Shown: positions 1 through 4,522 of the stretch, one piece after another
Numbering within the stretch: the stretch's first letter is position 1
How the letters are laid out: each line of letters begins with the position of its first letter
Notes under the pieces: model-generated
What the model was told of the DNA's origin: nothing
What the model saw: the letters and a program-made list of their open reading frames with translations, nothing else
The model's database searches: none
Position numbers and translations under genes: made by a program
NCBI GenBank assembly: GCA_963204845.1
Contig: CAUJIL010000076.1
Location: forward strand, 1 to 6,136
Direction of reading: 5' to 3'
Length of the DNA stretch: 6,136 nucleotides
Origin: Pseudomonadota bacterium
Lineage (GTDB): Bacteria; Pseudomonadota; Gammaproteobacteria; Pseudomonadales; UBA5518

Positions 1-6
1 GAGGAG
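1..6 (+). promoter_or_regulatory. Ribosome-binding site of the HyuA-family gene
   Basis: GAGGAG occupies the first six bases of the window and lies five bases before the ATG at 12. It fixes that ATG as the start of the first gene. The gene is therefore complete at its 5' end, but its promoter or any upstream operon member is outside the window. Confidence 0.75.
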
Positions 7-11
7 CAGGC

Positions 12-2186
12 ATGAGCGCGCACGCAGCGACGCCGGCGGTCAGCGGCGGCAACAGCATCGACATCGATGTCGGCGGCACCTTCACCGACTGCTTCGTGCA
101 GTTCGAGGGCCGCCACCTCAGCGCCAAGGCGCCGACCACGCACTACGACCTCTCGGTGTGCTTCCGCGAGGCGATCGGACTGGCGGCCGCCGAACTGGGG
201 CTCGACTTCGGCGCGCTGGTCACGCGCTGCGACGTGGTGCGCTACTCGACCACCAAGGCGCTGAACGCGCTGCTCGAGCGGCGCGGCCCGCGGCTCGGCC
301 TGATCACCACCGCCGGCCACGAGCACGTGAACCTGATCGGCCGCTCGATCCAGTGGCAACACGGGCTGAACCCGGCCGAACTCGACGGGCTGGCGAAGGT
401 GCGCCGTCCCGAGCCGCTGATCCCGTTCACGATGACCGTCGGCGTGCGCGAGCGTGTGGATTACGCCGGCAAGGTGCTGATGCCGATCGACGCCGAGGAC
501 GTGCGCCGCAAGGTGCACGCGCTGGTGGACCGCGGCGTGGAGGGTTTCGTGGTCTGCCTGCTGTGGGCGCACGTGAACCCGGTGCACGAGCGGGCGGTGC
601 GCGAACTGATCGAGGAGATGTACCCGGACGTGAACCTGGGCGCGATGCCGGTCTACCTGTCATCCGAGGTGGCGCCGGTGTGGCACGAGTACCCGCGCCT
701 CAACGCCACCACGCTGAACGCCTTCCTGCAGTGGGAACTGCAGGACCAGTTCGCGCAGCTCGGCTTCGACCTGCGCCAGAGCGGGCACCGCCGTCCGTTG
801 CAGATCGTGAGCAACGTCGGCGGCATGGCGAAGGCCTCGCGCACGCGCGCGCTCGACACCTTCGGCGCCGGTCCGGTGGCGGGGCTGTTCGGCGCCGCGT
901 ACATCGGTGCGCAGGCGGGCGTCGAGGACATCATCGTGACCGACATGGGCGGTACCAGTTTCGACTTCGCACCGGTCAGCGGTGGCGAGGTGCGCTACTT
1001 CGCCGATAACGCGGTGATCGACCGCTGGCTCACCGAGCAGCCGATCATCGAGGTCAAGTCGATCGGCGCCGGTGGCGGCTCGATCGCGTGGCTCAATCCC
1101 GCCATGGGCAACCGCCTCGAGGTGGGCCCGCGCAGCGCCGGATCGAATCCGGGGCCGGCCGCCTACGGTATGGGCGGGCGCGAGCCGACCGTGACCGACG
1201 CCGACGTGGTGCTCGGTTACCTCGACCCGCAGGGCTTCCTCGGCGGGCGCATGAAGCTCGACCGTACGCTCGCGGAACGCGCGATCCGCCGACGCATCGC
1301 CGAGCCGCTCGGCATCGACGTGATCGAGGCCGCGGCGGCGATCCGGCGCACCATCGACGCGACCATGGGCGGCGTGATCGCCAAGGAAGTGCTGCTGAAG
1401 GGCCTCGACATCCGCCGCTTCAGCGTGTTCGCCAACGGCGGCGCCGGGCCGCTGCACTGCGTGGATTTCGCGCGCACCATCCGGCCCGACATGGTCTGCT
1501 ACACGTTCCCGTATTCGAGCGTCTTCTGCGCGATGGCGGGCACCACCATGGACCTCTCGCACATCTACCAGCGCTCGGCGCACTGCACGCTGAAGGACCT
1601 GAGCTCCGGCACGCTGATCGACGCGGCCGGTCGCGAGGCGTTCAACCGCGTGGTCGAGGCGATGGTCCGCGAGGCCGAGCGCGACGTGCTGTCCGAGGGT
1701 TTCGGTCCCGAGCGCCTGGTGTTCACGCTGGAACTCGATATGCGCTTCGGCGGCCAGTTCCACCAGACGCGCACGCGCTCGCCGCATCTGCGGCTGGTGG
1801 CGGACACCGACATCGAGGACGTGCTGCGCGCCTTCGAGGAAGAGCACGCGCGGCGCTACTCGAAAATGAGCCTGTTCCCGGAGGGCACGGTGGAGGTCGA
1901 GACGATCCACCTGCTCGCGCGCGTCCCGCTGCCGAAGCCGCGGCTGCCCGAGATCGCCGCCGGCACGCGCGATGCCTCCGGGGCGCGCATCGGCGCGCGT
2001 GAGGTGTACTGGGTCGAGGTCGCGCGTCACGCGCCGACCGCGATCTACGACGCCGTCCGGCTGCGCGCCGGCAACGTGATCGACGGACCCGCGATCGTGC
2101 AGGCGCCGGATACCACTATCCTGGTCCCCGGCGATCGCGAGCTCGCGGTCGACCGCTTCGGCAACGGTGTGATCCGCCCGTGCTGA
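12..2186 (+). CDS. HyuA-family ATP-dependent carboxylase/hydantoinase subunit (acetone carboxylase beta-like)
   Basis: This 724-residue protein belongs to the hydantoinase A/oxoprolinase family. The family has an actin-like ATPase fold and phosphorylates or activates the substrate for a HyuB partner; members include N-methylhydantoinase A, acetone carboxylase beta and acetophenone carboxylase subunits. Seen in the sequence: the N-terminal phosphate loop DVGGTFTD (19-26); YSTTKALNALLERRG (78-92), where many homologues have HGTT; the second phosphate loop DMGGTSFD (311-318); SIGAGGGSIAW (350-360); the family signature GPRSAGSNPGPAAYG (372-386); ANGGAGPLH (474-482), which should line the nucleotide site; and a C-terminal beta-rich domain with MRFGGQFHQ (577-585). 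The length matches the roughly 700-residue family. No signal peptide or membrane segment is visible, so it is probably cytoplasmic. The start is set by GAGGAG at 1-6. The likely partner is the HyuB-type protein at 4523, two genes downstream. Linkage to a CoA ligase favours a ketone carboxylase over a hydantoinase, but the substrate cannot be read from sequence. Confidence 0.9.
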   Translation: MSAHAATPAVSGGNSIDIDVGGTFTDCFVQFEGRHLSAKAPTTHYDLSVCFREAIGLAAAELGLDFGALVTRCDVVRYSTTKALNALLERRGPRLGLITTAGHEHVNLIGRSIQWQHGLNPAELDGLAKVRRPEPLIPFTMTVGVRERVDYAGKVLMPIDAEDVRRKVHALVDRGVEGFVVCLLWAHVNPVHERAVRELIEEMYPDVNLGAMPVYLSSEVAPVWHEYPRLNATTLNAFLQWELQDQFAQLGFDLRQSGHRRPLQIVSNVGGMAKASRTRALDTFGAGPVAGLFGAAYIGAQAGVEDIIVTDMGGTSFDFAPVSGGEVRYFADNAVIDRWLTEQPIIEVKSIGAGGGSIAWLNPAMGNRLEVGPRSAGSNPGPAAYGMGGREPTVTDADVVLGYLDPQGFLGGRMKLDRTLAERAIRRRIAEPLGIDVIEAAAAIRRTIDATMGGVIAKEVLLKGLDIRRFSVFANGGAGPLHCVDFARTIRPDMVCYTFPYSSVFCAMAGTTMDLSHIYQRSAHCTLKDLSSGTLIDAAGREAFNRVVEAMVREAERDVLSEGFGPERLVFTLELDMRFGGQFHQTRTRSPHLRLVADTDIEDVLRAFEEEHARRYSKMSLFPEGTVEVETIHLLARVPLPKPRLPEIAAGTRDASGARIGAREVYWVEVARHAPTAIYDAVRLRAGNVIDGPAIVQAPDTTILVPGDRELAVDRFGNGVIRPC

Positions 2187-2222
2187 TCGATGCCATCCAT
2201 GCATAACCACACGACCCACCAC

Positions 2223-2228
2223 AGGAGA
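2223..2228 (+). promoter_or_regulatory. Ribosome-binding site of the crotonase gene
   Basis: AGGAGA lies eight bases before the ATG at 2237, in a 50-base gap that is less GC-rich than the flanking genes. The gap shows no inverted repeat followed by a T-run, so nothing suggests that transcription stops between the first and second genes. Confidence 0.7.
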
Positions 2229-2236
2229 ACGAGCAC

Positions 2237-3100
2237 ATGAGCAACGGCAACGCGGACCGGCCGGTATTCGGCGTCGAGCTGCTTCCCGACGGGCCGAACG
2301 ATCTCGCCGACGTGCGCTACGACAAGAACGTGAAGCCCGGCGTGGCGCGCATCACGGTCGAGCGGCCCGAGGTGCTGAACGCGTGGCGCCACGAGACGGT
2401 GCGCTCGGTGGTGCGCTCGCTGCTGGATGCGCACCTCGACCGCAGCATCGGCGTGGTGGTGCTGACCGGCGCCGGCCAGCGCTCGTTCTGCGCCGGCGGC
2501 GACATCAAGCAGGGCCGCAACGAAAGCCCCGAGAAGCTCGCGATCTTCCAGGAGGCGCACCAGGCGATCCGCACCTGCCTGAAGCCGATCATCGCGCGCG
2601 TGAACGGCAACTGCATCGGCATGGGGCACCACATCGCGTACCACTGCGATCTCACGATCGCCGCCGATCACGCGCTGTTCGGCCAGAACGGCGCCAATGT
2701 CGGCAGCCCGATCGGCGGCTTCCCGGTCAATTACCTCGCACGCATCATCGGGCACAAGCGCGCGCGCGAGATGTGGTACGCGTGCAAGCGCTACGGCGCC
2801 GCGCAGATGCTCGACTGGGGACTGGTGAACGCGGTGGTGCCGTACGACGAACTCGACGCTGAGGTCGATCGCTGGTGCGACACGCTGCTCGACAAGAGCC
2901 CGAACAGCCTGCGGCTGGCCAAGGCGACCTTCGAGCGCGAGATCGACCTCATCCGCGACACCAATACCTTCGGCGAGGTGTGCCCGGACTTCTTCCTCTC
3001 CGGCGGATCGTCGGCCGAGCTGCAGGAAGGACTCGACGCGTTCATCGAGAAGCGCAAGCCCGACTGGGCGAAGTTCCGTCGCCGCGACACCGACCGCTGA
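2237..3100 (+). CDS. Crotonase-fold enzyme of the MenB/BadI subgroup (putative beta-keto-acyl-CoA hydrolase)
   Basis: This 287-residue protein is an enoyl-CoA hydratase/isomerase superfamily member. Seen: ITVERPEVLNAWR (39-51), the first oxyanion-hole segment FCAGGDIK (84-91), the second one NCIGMGHHIAYHCDLTIAAD (125-144), then FGQNGANVGSPIGG (148-161). Two stretches recall BadI (2-ketocyclohexanecarboxyl-CoA hydrolase) and MenB: YLARIIGHKRAREMWYACKR (166-185) and ELDAEVDRW (205-213). The MenB-like tail is EGLDAFIEKRKPDW (264-277). Against alignments recalled from memory, the hydratase acids are absent (rat Glu144 matches H132, Glu164 matches G152) and the MenB/BadI catalytic Asp is I159. The protein is therefore probably neither a classical hydratase nor a standard MenB. 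In context, hydrolytic or retro-Claisen cleavage of a beta-keto-acyl-CoA made by the neighbouring ligase is the best guess, with low certainty on chemistry. The gene is complete, cytoplasmic by sequence, and 22 bases from the next. Confidence 0.88.
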   Translation: MSNGNADRPVFGVELLPDGPNDLADVRYDKNVKPGVARITVERPEVLNAWRHETVRSVVRSLLDAHLDRSIGVVVLTGAGQRSFCAGGDIKQGRNESPEKLAIFQEAHQAIRTCLKPIIARVNGNCIGMGHHIAYHCDLTIAADHALFGQNGANVGSPIGGFPVNYLARIIGHKRAREMWYACKRYGAAQMLDWGLVNAVVPYDELDAEVDRWCDTLLDKSPNSLRLAKATFEREIDLIRDTNTFGEVCPDFFLSGGSSAELQEGLDAFIEKRKPDWAKFRRRDTDR

Positions 3101-3110
3101 GCCACCTGCC

Positions 3111-3117
3111 GGAGGAA
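3111..3117 (+). promoter_or_regulatory. Ribosome-binding site of the CoA ligase gene
   Basis: GGAGGAA lies five bases before the ATG at 3123 and is a near-perfect anti-Shine-Dalgarno match. It decides this start over the internal ATG at 3162. The 22-base gap holds nothing else. Confidence 0.75.
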
Positions 3118-3122
3118 CCGCG

Positions 3123-4481
3123 ATGAGCACCTCGCACGACCGTGACCGTCCGTACTGGAACATGCAGATCGAGCCCTTCCTCGATACGCCGCAGCTGCGT
3201 GACCTGCAATTGCACCGGCTGCGCACGCACCTCGCGCGGCTCTACGAGGGTGCGCCGTTCTGGCGCGAGCGCATGCAGCGCCATGGCATGCAGCCCGGGG
3301 ACGTGCACCGTCTCGAAGACCTCGGGCGCATGCTGCCGCCGTGCCGCAAGCACGACCTGCGCGAGGACGCCGAGACGCACGGCACCATCGGTTCGATGGA
3401 GCGCATGATCGCCGCGCCGATGGACGAGCTGAAACTGCTGGCCGCGACCAGCGGCACCAGCGGCGAACCCACGCCGTACCCGTTCACGCCGGCCGGCATG
3501 GCGGTGATGAACGAGACCTGGGCGCGCGTGTTCTGGCGCTGCGGCATCCGCCCCGGCGACCGCATCCTGCACGGCTTCGGGCTCAGCATGTTCATTGGCG
3601 GCGTGCCGCTGTTGATGAGTGCCTCGGCGATGGGCGCCTGCCCGATACCGGTGGGCGCCGAGGTGGGCGCCGAGCGGCTGCTGAAGATCGGTCAGACGTT
3701 CAAGCCGCGCGTGTTGTTCTGCACGCCGTCGTTCGCCGAATACCTGATCGAGGCGGCACCGAAGGCGATCGGGGCTCCGGTCTCCAGCCTCGGGATCGAG
3801 ATCATCCTCTCCGGCGGCGAGCCGGGCGCGGGGCTGCCGGAAGTGCGCCGGCGCATCGAGAGCGCCTGGGGCGCGCGGCTGTTCGACATGGGCGGCGCCG
3901 GGGGGGGCTCGTGTGACTGGCACGACTACCAGGGCATGCACAACGTGGCCGTCGACGGCTCGATCTTCGAGCTGGTCGACCCCGAGACCGACGCGCCGAT
4001 CGCGCTCGAGGACGGTGCGCGCGGCGAGTCCTGCCTGTCGACCATCATCGGCGACGGTTCGGTGGGCGGGCTGCGCACCAGCCTGGGCGACATCATGGAA
4101 GTCACGATGAGCCCGTGTCCCTGCGGGCGCACGGGTTTCCGTTACCGCATCGTGGGCCGCGTGGACGACATGCTGAAGGTCAAGGGCGCGATCGTGTACC
4201 CGGCCGCGCTCGACAACCTGATCGCCGCCTTCCATCCGCGCGTCACCGGCGAGTTCCGCATCGTGCTCGAAGAGCCGCCGCCGCGCGTCACACCGCCGCT
4301 TAAGCTGAAGATCGAGCACGCCGCCGGAATCGCCGGCGAGGCACTGCGCCAGCTCGAGGGCGAGTTGATCGAGCGCATGAGGAGCGATCTGCGCGTGACG
4401 CCGGCAATCACCTGGCTGGCGCCCGAAACGCTGCCGCGCACGGGCAAGAAGACCGATTTCTTCGAACGCAATTATCGCTGA
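3123..4481 (+). CDS. PaaK-like acyl/aryl-CoA ligase (ANL superfamily)
   Basis: This 452-residue protein resembles phenylacetate-CoA ligase (about 440 residues), which adenylates a carboxylic acid with ATP and then forms its CoA thioester. Seen: a PaaK-like N-terminal helical start (YEGAPFWRERM, 41-51); the phosphate-binding loop ATSGTSGEPT (108-117); LSGGEPGAGLPEVRRRIE (229-246); the ribose-binding Asp within LRTSLGD (D323); the PaaK hallmark CPCGRTGFR (332-340); the hinge region GRVDDMLKVKG (345-355); and a C-terminal catalytic-lysine motif LPRTGKK (437-443). The A5 motif, IYGLSE in E. coli PaaK, is replaced by DMGGAGGG (255-262), so the conserved Glu is lost. C264, H267, C332 and C334 could form a metal site (inference). 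The substrate is not readable; a beta-keto acid from the neighbouring HyuA/HyuB-type carboxylase would parallel benzoylacetate-CoA ligase in acetophenone degradation. The gene is complete, with no export signal. Confidence 0.9.
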   Translation: MSTSHDRDRPYWNMQIEPFLDTPQLRDLQLHRLRTHLARLYEGAPFWRERMQRHGMQPGDVHRLEDLGRMLPPCRKHDLREDAETHGTIGSMERMIAAPMDELKLLAATSGTSGEPTPYPFTPAGMAVMNETWARVFWRCGIRPGDRILHGFGLSMFIGGVPLLMSASAMGACPIPVGAEVGAERLLKIGQTFKPRVLFCTPSFAEYLIEAAPKAIGAPVSSLGIEIILSGGEPGAGLPEVRRRIESAWGARLFDMGGAGGGSCDWHDYQGMHNVAVDGSIFELVDPETDAPIALEDGARGESCLSTIIGDGSVGGLRTSLGDIMEVTMSPCPCGRTGFRYRIVGRVDDMLKVKGAIVYPAALDNLIAAFHPRVTGEFRIVLEEPPPRVTPPLKLKIEHAAGIAGEALRQLEGELIERMRSDLRVTPAITWLAPETLPRTGKKTDFFERNYR

Positions 4482-4487
4482 AAGGTC

Positions 4488-4505
4488 GCGGCGCCAGCGC
4501 GTCGC
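4488..4505 (+). other. Short GC-rich hairpin before the HyuB-family gene
   Basis: GCGGCGC (4488-4494) and GCGTCGC (4499-4505) pair as a seven-base stem with one G-U wobble around a CAGC loop. It begins six bases after the ligase stop codon and ends two bases before the next Shine-Dalgarno sequence. There is no T-run, so it is not a classical intrinsic terminator. It could tune translation of the next gene or protect an mRNA end, but in DNA this GC-rich a stem of this size may be chance. Confidence 0.35.
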
Positions 4506-4507
4506 AC

Positions 4508-4515
4508 GAGGAGGG
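4508..4515 (+). promoter_or_regulatory. Ribosome-binding site of the HyuB-family gene
   Basis: GAGGAGGG lies seven bases before the ATG at 4523. It fixes the start of a gene whose reading frame stays open to the end of the window. Confidence 0.75.
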
Positions 4516-4522
4516 CACGCCG

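Noticed and set aside
12..2186. Plain annotation as N-methylhydantoinase A or 5-oxoprolinase
   Set aside because: Possible by family but not favoured: linkage to a CoA ligase and a beta-keto-acyl-CoA hydrolase-like protein, and the carboxylase-like metal site of the HyuB partner, fit a ketone carboxylase better.
660..2222. 520-codon open frame on the minus strand opposite the HyuA-family gene
   Set aside because: Its product is low-complexity (rich in R, A, H, D, V) with no recognisable motif, and the opposite strand encodes a full conserved protein. Long antisense frames are common in GC-rich coding DNA.
2237..3100. Annotation as MenB (naphthoate synthase) in menaquinone synthesis
   Set aside because: The catalytic Asp position is Ile and no other men genes are nearby; carboxylase and ligase neighbours indicate catabolism of another acyl-CoA.
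2045..3226. 393-codon open frame on the minus strand across the crotonase gene
   Set aside because: It spans two gene junctions on the other strand and has no recognisable domain; explained as antisense shadow.
3900..3907. Frameshift in the ligase gene at the G8 run
   Set aside because: PaaK motifs lie in the same frame before (TSGTSGEPT) and after (CPCGRT, GRVDDM, C-terminal Lys) the run, and total length is normal, so there is no net frameshift.
4482..4522. Intrinsic terminator between ligase and HyuB genes
   Set aside because: The hairpin at 4488-4505 has no T-run after it and is followed at once by a ribosome-binding site, so termination there is unlikely.
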